In this document: positions 37,575-50,300 of the stretch, piece by piece | Position numbering within the stretch: position 1 is the stretch's first letter | Layout of the letters: every line of letters starts with the position of its first letter | From: Przewalskia tangutica | Lineage: Eukaryota; Streptophyta; Magnoliopsida; Solanales; Solanaceae | DNA length: 64,000 nt | Assembly: GCA_029844215.1 (NCBI GenBank) | Contig: CM056738.1 | Span: 67,485,593-67,549,592, forward strand | Reading direction: 5' to 3' | Translations under genes and position numbers: made by a program | The notes under the pieces: model-generated | Database searches by the model: none | Told to the model about the DNA's origin: nothing | What the model saw: the letters and a program-made list of their open reading frames with translations, nothing else

Positions 37575-38282
37575 TGTCACGACCCGACCCCGGGACCGCG
37601 ACTGGTGCCCTACCTGGGCACCCTTAGAGGTATACATCAGAGAATAGTAGCGGAACATACATACATAAACTTAACAAGAATTAAATAATAGGTTAACCGA
37701 TAAGGCTACCTTCCTGGATACATATAAACATGTAAAACCAAAAGCAGTTACCTCATTTATTTTTCTTACAAAGCGACCCACAAGATATGACTACAGACCT
37801 CTAAGAATTTCTGACATAACCACCGTGACGGGACAGGGCCCCGCCATACCCCTGAATATACATAAAACTACAACCTCAGGGAACCGTACCAAAAGACAAA
37901 GCCTCCGGAGAAATAGAGCTTTCCAAGAACTGAACAGTGATCCTAAAAGTGCGGATCAGCAAGCTATGTACCTCAACCTGCGGCATGAACGCAGCCCCCC
38001 GAAGGAGGTCAGTACGAAGGAGGTCAGTACAAAATATGTACCAAGTATGTGAAACTGAAAATACTGTAATGAAATCATAACAGTCTATATAAAGCTGGAG
38101 ACATGTATGATAACCAAAATAACAGTACATTGTGCCTTGTCGAAGTGAAAGTAATGAAAGTCAGTTTTGCCTTTTAGAGACTATTTCAACACATGAACAA
38201 TAGTCACACAGAGCTACGGAAACCAACCCTCAAATATCATCACATAGTCCAGTAAGGGTCTCAAGCCCACAAATATCAAAGC

Positions 38283-38670
38283 GTGCCCGTGGAATCCCCT
38301 ATCACTGCCGACAACCATAAGTGTAAAATATAACCATGTGACGCGCCCGTGGCATCCCACCTCACTGTCAGCGTACACATATACAATACACATATATATA
38401 TATATATCTCATGCCCGTGGAATCCCCCATCACTGCCGACAGTCGTAAGTGTAACATATAACCATGTGACGCGCCCGTGGGATCCTACCTCACTGTCGGC
38501 GTACACATATATAATACATATATATATATCTCCTGCCCGTGGAATCCCCCATCACTGCCGACAGCCGTAAGTGTAACATATAACCATGTGACGCACCCGT
38601 GGCATCCTACCTCACTGTCGGCGTACACATATACAATACATATATATATATATATCTCATGCCCGTGGAA
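38283..38670. repeat. ~126-bp tandem repeat, 3 copies
   Basis: The unit contains gcccgtggaatccccat-like, ataaccatgtgacgc, cctcactgtcggcgtacac and a (ta)n run near its end. Shorter versions are at 27770-27900 and 33470-33600 in E4. The TA runs differ in length between units. Frequent short ORFs on both strands are by-products. Confidence 0.85.
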
Positions 38671-38798
38671 TCCCTCATCTCGGGTACATGACTTCATGGA
38701 GGGCTAATCCATGGGGTAATAGTACATAACATGGTCGCATGCCCCGGAATCCCTCATCGTATAAGCATGGCCATAGGGTAATAATCGTATATAACATG

Positions 38799-41276
38799 TG
38801 TCGCGCCCGTTTTTGACCTCGGGGTTCTGAACGGTATCCGCAACGTTGCTCTTTGGCGCGGTTCCCCTGGATGGAGCAATAATGTTGTTTTAAGGAGTCG
38901 TCACCTAATTATTTAAGTGAATTAGGACACTTGGTTTATTGCAATAAAAATACTTCAATTGACCTCCATTTAATGGTCTGCGAAATTGGTGAGGTTCTGG
39001 ATCAGGGTTCTTTATTATCCTAAAAGGAAGGGGTTAAACATCCTTTAAGATCCGCTAACTTGCGGTTATTCATTCAAACCTAGGTTAATTATTTATTGCC
39101 CTTTTTATTCTACCTATTCTAAGCATTTTTCATAATTTAAAATAAAGTGCAGTACAGAATAATAAAACTAAAATTAAATGCGACATAAAAATAAAAACTC
39201 CGAGATATCTTTTAGCCCTTTTTAGGCCTTCTGCGCAAGATGATCTCCGGGTACCTGCATAATCACTTAATAAAAGTGTTAGTAATAGAATAAATAACTT
39301 TAATGCAATGCCAAGAATTAATAAGTAAAGCCAAAAAATAAATAAATCCGTCTTTTGCACAGAAGAGGCCTTGGAAATCAGACGGAGATTCCTTCATCGA
39401 CCAGTATTGTTAAAAAACAATAAAATAAATAAAACCTTCAAATCCGCGCCAAAACAGTAATAGTTTTAAACACGGAGGACTCAGATATATAAAAATAAAG
39501 TGGGACATCCTAAACAAGTCCGGCTGCGAAAATTCGCCTCGTCAGCGCATGTTGGTTATCCTTTGTAAGTAGAAGAAATCATCAACGCCCAGAAAGCTTC
39601 ATTTATTTTATTTTCCGTCTTTGCAACTGTGGAGGCCTCAAAAATCGACAGATAACTTTTTCAGCGGCCAATCAAGTGTAGTGTCTTGTTCAAACCAGTA
39701 ACCAACATTGTAGTATGTATTCTAAATCAGTTTAATAAAATCAACAAAGGGCAAAATCGTCCAAAACAGCCTAAACCAGCATAACAGTAAACAGTTCGCA
39801 CCAAAACAATGAACAAGGGTCGGCGAAACAGTGGAATGAAAAAACAACATAGCAACGAAAATGGTCCAGCATCAGCCCGGAAAACAACAAATCCCAGTAG
39901 AAGCAGTGGCAACACCAGTCCGACAAAAATGCCTAAAAGCCAGTCTAACAAACAATAAAAACAGCAGAGTAAACAACAACACTCGCCGGGAAACATGCCA
40001 ACAGATCACCAGAGTTCAAAACTCCGGCTATCCGCCCAAAAATAGGAAAATCAGTTCGATTAAACAGAGTGAAAACTTATGCCAATAAAAGAGCCAAAAC
40101 CAAGGTCGCCAGAATTTCAAAACTCCGGCGACATACCCAAAAACAGAAAAGACCCAAATCAGTCCGCAACACACACAATAATAATAAAGTGGGAGAATAA
40201 TAGTTAGTGTCGCCGGAGTTCAATAACACAAAAGAGAGCGGCGACGCCACTTCCACGGCGACGCATACCGGAGCGACGCCACCACGGTGTTGTCAACGGC
40301 AAGCAGTGGACGGGGGTTCGATGGAGCAGTGTGGGTTCGATGGGATGGGGTTCGTCGCTAAACAGTGGTTCGAGGGTGTTGCTAGGGGAGGTTCGCCGGA
40401 GCTCGAACAATGGAGGCGGCGACGAGGGAGGGGGAGAAGGGAGTGAGGGTGTGCGACAGTGCTATTCATGGGTCAAGAAGAAAAATGGAAGGGGAGGGTT
40501 ATATAAAAGGGGGTGTAGGACAAGGGACAGTGGTGGTCGGGTATTCGACGACGAGAGAGATTCAGGCGTGAGGGAGTTCGCCGATGGTGATGGTTCGCCG
40601 GTGGTGGGGCGATTAAGGAAGGTGATTGGGTGAGGTTGATTGAAGAAAATGATGTTGTGTGTAGAGATGAGTGTAGAGAAATGAATATGTGCGGCTGAAG
40701 TCTTATGTTGTGTTGGAATGGAAGTGGATGGATAAGGTTTTATTTATAGGGTAGAATTAGGTTAGGGTTTGGTTTGGTTTTGGAGGGAAAATAAAAAGTG
40801 GGTATTGTTTTGGGGGAAATAAAATGTGTATGATTAAGATAAAATAAAAGGGTGTTGGATGAAATAAAAAAAAGTGTTGGATTGGACTGATTCAAATTAT
40901 GTCTTGGACTGGACTGGTTTAACAAAATGCAAGGCGGGTTAATTATTTAAAAAGATGCAAAATTATTAAAATGCAAATGCCGACGCAATAATAATAAAAT
41001 ACAATATTTTAGCAAATGTTTAATGCCTAATTAAAAGTAAAAATGCGGTGCCAATTAATTATTTAAAGAGATGCAAAATATTATTATAATAGAAACATAA
41101 TATTAACAAAGACATAATGCTTAATTTAAAATAAAAAGATGCAATGCCATTTTGTGAAGAAATAAACATAGAATATTATGTAAAAAATGCAAAAAATGAT
41201 GATTAAAATGCGGTGTGCTAAAATACTTAAAATTGCAACAAATATACAAAAAATGGGTCAAAATTGACTGTCAACA
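38799..41276 (-). mobile_element. Solo LTR C, 2478 bp, unrelated family
   Basis: From tgtcgcgcccgtttttgacc to ttgactgtcaaca, flanked by the 5-bp duplication ACATG (38794-38798 and 41277-41281). The E5 LTR reads straight on across it. A TATAAATA box on the minus strand (40741-40748) sets the orientation, with TGTTGACAGTC as the U3 start and a U3 of about 530 bp. No PBS, oligopurine tract or coding domain is present. It shares nothing obvious with the other LTRs. A GC-rich stretch (40200-40640) in the predicted leader contrasts with the AT-rich rest. I believe it is a Ty3/gypsy LTR but cannot name the lineage. Confidence 0.85.
40741..40748 (-). promoter_or_regulatory. TATA box of solo LTR C
   Basis: tatttata on the plus strand gives TATAAATA reading toward lower coordinates, about 530 bp from the U3 end at 41276. 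Confidence 0.6.
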
Positions 41277-43833
41277 ACATGCCTGTAGAATCTCTCATCT
41301 CGGGTACATGTTTTCATGGGGAGCTAGTCCATGGAGTAATAGTCGTACATAACATGGTCGCAAGCCCCGGAATCCCTCATCGTATAATCATGGCCATGGG
41401 TAATAAAACAAATCCGGGAATCTAACCCGCCTCCTGGTCGCATGCCCCGGAATCCCTCATCGTATAAGCATGTCCAATGAGTAATACGAACAATCCGGGA
41501 ATCTAACCCGCATCCTGGTCGCATGCCCCGGAATCCCATATCGTATAAGCATGTCCAAGGATTAATCACAACGGAAGCATACCCGTGGAAGCCTCTGTCA
41601 CTGTCGGTACATCCAAGTAAATTCACAACAAGACAGCCGACTCTCCAACTGAGAGTCATGGCAGCGTAAACATATAATACTTGCACTCAAGGCTATCACA
41701 AGTAAGCATAGGAAAGCTCATAAAATGTTTAGACTTTCATTTTATATACTCAAGGCACTTTTCGTTTCACATAAAACAAATCCGGGAATTTAACCCTAAG
41801 TACTACGTACTTCCATTCTTTTCAAAAGATTCTTTTTCATATAAAACCCCAAGATACTAACACCCGTAGTATCAAGTCTTGTTTACATTTCACATAAGTC
41901 ACTATACTTTTAGAAATACATTTCTCGGCTTCTAAATCAAGTGACCCTTACTTTAAAACTTTAAGCAAGTGATACCTTTAAATCAAATTTCCCTTCCTTA
42001 TTTCAAGTTATTTCTTTGTTTACATTATTAGAGAAAACCATTCTCTTAACCTTCCATAAAGCCGTTATAACCAACTTCCCATAAAGCCGTTATAACCCTT
42101 TATGGTTTTAGACAAATTCATTCCTTTTATAACCAAGAGACTTATACTTTCTAAAACCAAGTATCGTATACTTTCAAAATACTTCAAGTCTCTTATCTTT
42201 TAGAAATCAAGTTTCTTATCTTTCGAATGTCAAGAAGTCAATACTTTCCAAATCAAGTATTCTATGCTTTTAAAATCAAGTCTCATAACCTTTTAAGAAT
42301 TCATAGTTCATAGTCTTGACACTTCATAACGTAAATTCCTTAAGTTAAGTAACATATGCCTTATGTGTGTGAGTAGATTATGCTTGTTTATAACGATCCT
42401 ATTTAAGCAGCCATGATCTTGAAAATGTAATACAATTTTGTCTTATCTTAGCTTCTATGAAGATGGAGAATTCTACTCATTTTAATATAATCAATTGTCA
42501 TTACATTTTCCTTTATTAACGCTGCAATGGCTTGTTCGATACTTATTCTCATTCGTGCCGTAAATTAGCCAAGCCAACTTGGCTCCAAATACCTCCTAAC
42601 GACTCTTACCAACATCCCCCATAAGACTTGGTAAGAACTTAGGATAACTTACACATAACCTTTACATAGAGTAAATCACATACATACCTCTTAACTTCTA
42701 AGAGTAGAAGGGAACATGAAATAATACCACATGTATATTCCATACATATAATCATGCCAAAGGAAGGAAGAGGTTCACATACCTCGCGACGATTATCGAC
42801 AAGTAGAAAAATGCTCCAAAGTACTTCAACCTTGATAGATATTCCATCCTTCGTGACATACGCTATACATAGTACTTCAACCTATAATGGCCATAACACG
42901 TCCATTAACCTCTAGCTTCAAACGTAGAAAATTCTAAGTGCAAAGTCACTAAATTCTACGGAAAATCGGACAGCACTTCCTTTGTTTCTACATACTTTAA
43001 CACCTTTTTCAAGGCCGAAAATCAATAACCAAATGCCACTTTTAAGGCCCAACAATTCAGCTAACCAAAGGGGATTACACGCCTTAACAGGACGTGTAAA
43101 ATTCTGCCCCACAAATTAATACGAAACTAGTTCCATATTTAAAGTCATTCTCGGCTAAACATATACAACAACTCAAAAGTCTTTTCCAATTCTTTTCCAA
43201 TCCAAGTTCTTAGGTCTAACATGTTATATAGTCATAAACAATTTCAACAACCATAATTCCTTCTTTATATAACATGTGGCGACTAAACTAGTAACCAAAT
43301 TGAATTACAATCTTAAGGGCTAAACATACTAGTTTTCAGATTAGGGTTCCAATAGCCAATACACTTATCAAACTTCATACTATATACCTCATGCTTGCTA
43401 ATATCCATAGCTACAACAATAAGAAATCCTTAATTGCTAAAAAGACAAGATATTTACCTTTACAAGCCCTTATAATATCAAAGATTCAAAGTCGCTCCTT
43501 AGCAATTCTTAGCTCCTTTCCTTATGTTCCAATCCGCTCCAAACACTCCTTAGAAGCTCATGAAGAACTCCTCTTTAAGTTCCATCTTCAAAGTTGAAGA
43601 ACACCTTAGGGTTTCGCCTTGCGACTAACATGAAAACGTCGTTTTTCTGAAATCTTTCTATTGAGATATCCTTACAATACCCTTAGGGACCTTGGGTTAA
43701 AGTCTTGTAAATAATGGATCAAAACTACAAAAATTTTGTGTGAGAGAGAAGGCAAACCCGAGAGCATTTTTCATGGCACAATATGATCTCTAAATTTTCT
43801 AAGTGTGGAAGACCTTGTCTTGCACTAGTTGTG

Positions 43834-43843
43834 TATATATAAT
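43834..43843 (-). promoter_or_regulatory. TATA box of E5 LTR
   Basis: tatatataat on the plus strand, followed by caatggaggg, as in E4 (ttcaatggaggg). About 480 bp from the U3 end at 44323. Confidence 0.55.
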
Positions 43844-44323
43844 ACAATGGAGGGCTTAGACAACAACACATGTGTGGTTTGGATGGAGAACATTAATTAA
43901 ATAGCCAAGTGGACAAGTTGACAAGTCAACAATCTCAAGCTAGCAAGACTTGTTCATCTTCAATGGTCAATGACCATTTTACCCTTGTATTTTCGTCCAA
44001 GACCATGTGGGGGAGGTGCCACGTGTCTCCCTCCCATTCGTCCATAAAATTCTGTAACCCTCGTGGACCCCACAAAACGTAAAATTCCTCAGGTGGGCCC
44101 CACGTGACAAAATCCATAAAAATAAATTTCCATAATGATAATACATTCCATATTCCTGAATTAATGCATTTGAGAATCTTATTCCCACCAATGAACATTT
44201 TTCCTTTCCGACGTTCGGGAGATTTTCCGTCGGGAAAACAATTTTTCCTTTCGTACCTATTTCAAGTCTCGTGTTCCTTACGTACATTCTCTTAAACATG
44301 TCCTGGACTTTCGGGGTGTAACA

Positions 44324-45472
44324 TTCTTCCCCCCCTTAGAAACATTCGTCCCCGAATGTTCTTTCGGAGTCCAATCTAATTAGATAGCGACATAGTCTCC
44401 TTTTTCTACACCCTTCATACAACATATGCCACTCATGGCCACATAACAATACCTATGCTAAGATGTCAACCTTGGCACTCACGAAGCCAACTAGTCCATA
44501 CTCATAATGACCTTAAAGTCTGTCATAATCATATCTACTAGGTCTACTCGGGTCTGACGACTGCATCATCACCGGGAAAATCTCATATACCCGCTCAGCT
44601 ATCACCCCAAACACTCACGGGTGTAGTTACCTCGAAAGGTTCTTATGGATTCATGCTATATTCCTTTACACTTGGTTGTTATCTTTCTTACTGGTCGTAC
44701 TCTTTCTGTACTTCCAACTCATGCTAGCATACATACATAACCCCCATACTGATTCTGGCCCCCAATCTTTGGAGTTTACTAAATCGAACAATATAAGGCC
44801 ATTTCCGGCTCTCCCAACCTGGTTCCGGTGGAACGCGTCCATGAACCCGTAAAACAATTAACTAGACTTGAGCCTTGCACCCTCGTGACCCTGTCACGTA
44901 GCAGAACTACTACCAACTGATCCCACTCCCTTTCAGGCTATGGGGTGACCCGTAATAGGTCCTTACCCCGACCCGCCGTCGCACTTAACTCTTACCCTTA
45001 GTCTGAATAAAATTTTATTGCCCGAGAAGGCCTTATATATACCTAAGGTCTCGGCGGTTATCAATATTCTTAGGCTCGCAATTTCCATGCTCCAAGCCTA
45101 CCTTACCAGTCCCCCCGTAAACGGGTACAAAAACTTCTCATAACAACATAATCGTGTTGTCTTGACCACAACAACCATACTTACTCCATACGGGTATCAT
45201 ATGTACCATTCTCTTACGCATACCACGTAGCTTAATCTATTAACATGGCATTCCGTTAGGTTCTTTAACATGACTTCTTAAGGGTTCATCACCCTATCAG
45301 ACAGCTCATCTTTCCCTAATTATATCAAATTAGTACATAAACCTTGATGAGAATTCATTTAGTGTTTCATACCTTCCCGGTATCTATTTAGTCCTTACCA
45401 AATCCTGGTAATCTAAAATCATTCTAGGCAACACGCGTCTGACCCTCATACATAACTCCGTATAGCTGTATG
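44324..45472 (-). other. E5 interior, left part: oligopurine tract, hairpin, 3' non-coding
   Basis: Opens with an oligopurine tract (44324-44337) and the perfect hairpin aacattcg/cgaatgtt (44341-44360). It is colinear with the E4 interior from 31562 to about 32430, with an extra stretch near 44460-44740 that E4 lacks. No gag or pol frame is present. It breaks at gtatg (45468-45472), the target duplication of E6, so the remaining interior and the 5' LTR of E5 should lie right of the window. Confidence 0.8.
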
Positions 45473-47368
45473 TGTTATACCCCGTATTTTCAGAGTATGT
45501 ACGTAAGGACGTACATAGAAAAGTTTAGCCTTAAGATTAGGCTAGGACCGAATTTTGTGCATAACACACGAAAAGAATCGTTTTCCGACGAAACGTCTTC
45601 CAAAACTTACGTAGGGAAAATTCCGGCTATGTCATTTATTATTTTTGCGGAATTTTCCGAGAGACGAAATATTTTGGACCAACGAGAGGGCGACACTTGT
45701 CACCCTCTAATTGGTGGACTTGAGGGCGTCTTTTGGACGATTTGGAGAGTGGGAGTTGGTAGGATATTTTGTGTAGTTGATGAGCAAGTGGGACCCACAA
45801 ACACTTGTCCAAATCTTGACCTTACACTTGCCTACCACTTGGCTTGATCTTGACCCTTGGTTGTCCTATAAATACCCCTCCCCTTTGTGAAGACTTATTC
45901 ATCCACAAAAATCCCTAAGTCTTGAAATCCCTCTCCCTCCCTCTCTATGGTTTCGTCCATGCCTCCCCCTCCCCCTTGAGAAGGCCTTTTGGCCGAGAGG
46001 TACCCACCCCCTCCTAGTGGTGCTAGCCGAGGGGTACCCCCCCTACCTTGAGTTGTTTTCGTAAAATACACCCCCCTCTTGGTAGAAATACTCTCCAAGT
46101 ATTGTTACTATTCCAAAATACCTTGGCCCATATACCTTGTAGTATTCCAAGGTTACACTTATACTAAAAGCCCAGAAATACTATTATACTTCCCTTCAGT
46201 CACTAAACGAAACCCTAAGGAAAATCTTCACATTTGGTTGAAGTATTAAGATGAAGTTGCGTAGAACTTCTAAGGGTTGTTTGGAGCGGGTTGGAGCGCC
46301 CGGAGTAGGAGCTAAACGTTGCTCAGGATCGACATTAAACTTGGATAATTTTGGGCTTACCGAGGTAAATAATCCTATCCTTCTATTGTAATTGGAAATT
46401 ACATACTGTAGTTGTATAGAAATGAATATAAGATTCATAGAAGAGAATTGAACTGTAATAGAAGGTTATTACAGAAAAGACTTGAACTGAAATCACATCA
46501 GAAGAATATTAAGGTAGAAGTTGATAGACTTATAACCTATATAGGTTGAATGTTCTGCGAGTAGCATGTACTACTTGAAAGGTGGACAAGGCTAGCCGGG
46601 TTATAGCCGTGGAGCGTTTTGCTAATAGTCGATAATCGTCGCGAGGTATGTGATTCTTCCTATTCTCTTGAGCATGATATTTTAAAAGAATATATATATA
46701 GTACGGTAGACGTACGTGTGTTAACTGAATGTAGTTTTACGGTAATGTCTTTTGACTTAAGCCTGAATAATAAGAATCTGGAAGTATTTTAAAAGAATAT
46801 ATATATAGTACGGTAGACGTACGTGTGTTAACTGAATGTAGTTTTACGGCAATGTCTTTTGACTTAAGCCTGAATAATAAGAATCTTGAAGTATTTCAAA
46901 AGAATTAAGAATCCTTTTTGAAAGAAGAATAATACTTGGTTTGAAAGCTTAAGAGTTACACTAGCTTTATGGAAAGTTAGGTATAACGACTTAAGAGAGA
47001 TAAAAAGAATGGTTTATTGATTTTAAGAAGTTAAGAGACTTGATCTTAAAAGATAAGAGACTTGACTTAATTGAATTAATATGAATTTTGTTAAAAAGTG
47101 TGAAACCTCATTCGTGAGTAATGAGTACTTGGTGTTTAAAAGGAATAATGTTTTACTGATTTCGGAAATCAGAATAAGTATCGAACAAACCACTGCAGCG
47201 CTAATAAAGGGAAATGTATTGAATAATTAAGTATTATTAAAACCAGTAGAAACCTCCATCTGCATAGAAGCTAAGATGAGACAAAATGATATTACATTTC
47301 CTAGATCATGGCTGCTTAAATAAGATTGATTATGAACAAGAATAACCTACTCACATATAAGGCATATG
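45473..47368 (+). repeat. E6 5' LTR, first piece
   Basis: Starts TGTTATACCCCGTATTTTC. A perfect 9-bp inverted repeat, tatgtacgt and acgtacata, lies about 25 bp in. A TATA box is at 45867-45874, and the block at 47240-47320 around gatcatggctgctt is on the plus strand here. A ~96-bp unit holding the run of alternating AT and tacggtagacgtacgtgtgt is repeated at 46675-46900. Ends at the E7 target duplication atatg. Confidence 0.9.
45867..45874 (+). promoter_or_regulatory. TATA box of E6 5' LTR
   Basis: TATAAATA 394 bp after the LTR start. RNA would begin near 45900, giving a U3 of about 0.43 kb and R plus U5 of about 2.8 kb. The counterpart in the 3' LTR is at 61378-61385. Confidence 0.65.
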
Positions 47369-50300
47369 TGTTATACCCCGTATTTCCAAAGTATGTACGT
47401 AAGGACGTACGTAGAAAATTTGAAACTTTTAATATTGGCTTGGCCGAAAATTATTTGTGCACAACACCCGTTTAGAGTCGTTTTTCGAAACGTTTTCCAC
47501 GACTTTCGTAGGGAATTTCCGGCTATGTCATTTTTAATTTTTGCGGATTTTTCCGAGAGACGAAACGTGTTGGGCCAACAAGAGGGCGCCACTTGGCACC
47601 CTCCCATTGGCGGACGTGAGGCTCGGTTGTGGCCGATTGGAATGGCTTTAGTTGGTAGGATATTTGTGTGTTAGTTGGTTAAGGGCACTTGGCAAGATCT
47701 CGCCCTACACTTGCTAGGCACTGCTAGATCTTGGCCATTGGTTGGCCTTGGCTTGTGCTATAAATACCTCTAGGTTGAAGACTTCTTCATCCAAAATGCC
47801 TAAGTCTTGAGAGCCTTCCTCCCCATTTCGTGAGGCATCCTTGGAGAGTTTCCCCACTAGTGGGGTAGTAGAGGGTAGCCACCCCTCCTGTGGTGTGGCG
47901 TGGGGTACCCCCTAGCCTAGTTTGTTTTCATATAATACCCTCTTGGTAGAAATACTCTCAAAAGTATTGTTATAATGCCCAAATTACCTTAGCCTTATAC
48001 CTTGTTGTATTCTAAGGTTATACCTATCTGAAAAGCCCGTAAATACTATTATACTTACCGTCACCACCAAACCAAACCCTAGGAAAATCTCCATAGTCCG
48101 TTGGAGTATGGTGTAGAAGTTGGTTAGAACTTCTAAGGGTGGTTTAGAGCGTGTTGGAGCGCTCAGAGTGGGAGCTAAACGATTGCCCAGGATCGACTTT
48201 AAGCTAGGATAATTATGGGCTTATCGAGGTAAGTATCTTGTCCCTCTCTTGTAATTGGAACTTACATATTGTAGAATATATAGTTGAAGTATACTATATA
48301 TAGGCGAACGTAGTTATCGGCAATGTCTTTGACTTAAGCTGAATAATACTTACGGATGTCTCGCGACTTAAGCTGAATTTAAAGAAGAATCTTGTTGTAA
48401 TTACATAGGGTTGTATTACAGTAGACTTGTGTAGTAATGCGTGGAGTAGAATTGTACTGCTAGGGTTAGATGATAACCCCACTGGTTGGCTTGATAGCCG
48501 GCCTCGATAAAGGAGGAGATTTACGCTGTTGCGGGGGGGGGGGGAGGTGCTGCCGAATTTTCTGTAGAATGTTCTACGAGGGATCTAAACACTAATAAGC
48601 GCCTTGTGGCCTTATAGGTTGAAGTACTACGTGTGGCGCGATCTACTTGGCTTAAGGAGTAGCCGACAGTTGGAAGTACTTGGAGCGTTTTGCTATTAGT
48701 CGATACTCGTCGCGAGGTATGTGAACCTCTTCCTATCTCTTCTAGCATGATATGTGTGAAATATGTAGTACGGTAGACGTACATGTGTTGAACGTATTTG
48801 ATTGGTGTAAAACATAAAGTGTTATAACGGCTTTATGGGAAGTTGGTTATAACAGCTTTATGTTGGTAAGAAAATACATGTGGTTTTTAAAAGGTAACTG
48901 ATTTGAACTATAACTGGCTTGTTATGTGTTAATAAAGAACTTGAAGTATTTCAAAAGATTTTTGAATCATTTTGAAAGAAGAAGTAATATTTGGTTTTTG
49001 AAAACTTAAGAGTTATACTAGCTTTATGGGAAGTTAGGTATAACGGCTTAAGAATGTTTCTTCGATTTGAAATCGAATGTGTATCGACAAACCAACTGCA
49101 GCGTTAATAAAAGGAAATGTTTTGAATAATTAAGTATTATTAAAACCAGTAGAAACTTCCATCTGCATAGAAGCTAAGATGAGACAAAATGATATTTCCT
49201 AGATCATGGCTGCTGTAATAAGATTGTAATAAACAAGAATATCCTACTCACATATAAGGCTTGGGTTTCTCAGATTGTTTAAAGGAGAATTATATTCTTA
49301 AATGAATAAGACTATGAACTACGAAACCTTTCTAAAAAAATGAGAAACTTGAACATTGGAAATTAGGCAAACTTGAACATTGGAAAAGAATGTTGCTACT
49401 TGATTTTACAAGGGGAAGTAATTGATTTACTTTAAAAAGATAATCACTCTATTTTCATATACTATGGGTATTGCGAAGTAACGTATCTTTTAAAGAGTTA
49501 ATGTATGAAGTACTTTGGGGATAAAAACCCGATCTTGTTAATCATATAGTAGAAAGTACCTTGTGTGAACAACTTGATTGTATTGGTTTGTGATAGCCTT
49601 GTAATACTTTCTTGATTGCTTTGATAAGTAAACGTGTTAGGATGCTACGTGTGTTAGTATCTTGTGATGTTTGTGTAAAGGGGTTCCGCGATTGTGCTTA
49701 TTAACTATCAGTCGTTATGATAGTATTGTGGCATTCATCTCTTGAGATGATTCCGGGGGTTAAGCTGCCCTCCGATGCGGGGTAGACTCAGGCGGTCTGG
49801 GACCATGATTCGAGAATACCTCATGCGGGTCACGAGGGCCTATGCGAGCTACGAGTTCGTGTTAGCGTCGTCCTTTATGGGCACGCGGTCCTTGGCGTGC
49901 GGACTCGGAAGTCGGGGCGACGCCGGAGTAGCTACCCTCGACGCGGGAATACCTCATGCGGGCGATGAGATTGGCCTATGCGGGCTGCGGGGTTCCAGGG
50001 TTAGGCAGCGTACATTGATGCTGCGGGCAAGTGGCGGCTTTGATCATGTGACGGTCTAGACAGATCTTATGATACGATTCATGACCTTGTTGAATGCTGT
50101 GGGTTTTAGTAGTCGGCTATGCCTTCGTACTTACCGTACAATTTTATTATGACACGGTGGGACCCGTGTTCATGTGTGTTCCTTGGTGTTTTTATATCAT
50201 AGGCTGCGGCGATGAGGAAGGTATTCCACGGGCATGATTGATATTGTGGGCTGAGACCCATTGTTATACTTGAGTGATGACTTGAGGCGTGAGTCACGAC

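Larger units (their letters stand above)
37575..44323 (-). repeat. E5 3' LTR, split by solo LTR C
   Basis: From tgtcacgacccgacccc at 37575 to tcggggtgtaaca at 44323, next to an oligopurine tract. Without the inserted solo LTR it is about 4.27 kb. It lacks the 47-bp minisatellite of E1 and E4 but has a ~126-bp repeat (38283-38670) and the block at 42408-42490 around gccatgatct typical of family A. A TATATATA box is at 43834-43843. The left flank ttgag (37570-37574) is the expected target duplication. Confidence 0.85.

Noticed and set aside
38390..38660. ORFs with Ile/Tyr/Thr-rich repeats around TA runs
   Set aside because: They are by-products of the 126-bp repeat and its (ta)n runs.
40207..40633. 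Two GC-rich plus-strand ORFs (79 and 100 codons)
   Set aside because: They lie inside solo LTR C, opposite to its promoter, with low-complexity Gly/Arg-rich translation and no domain.
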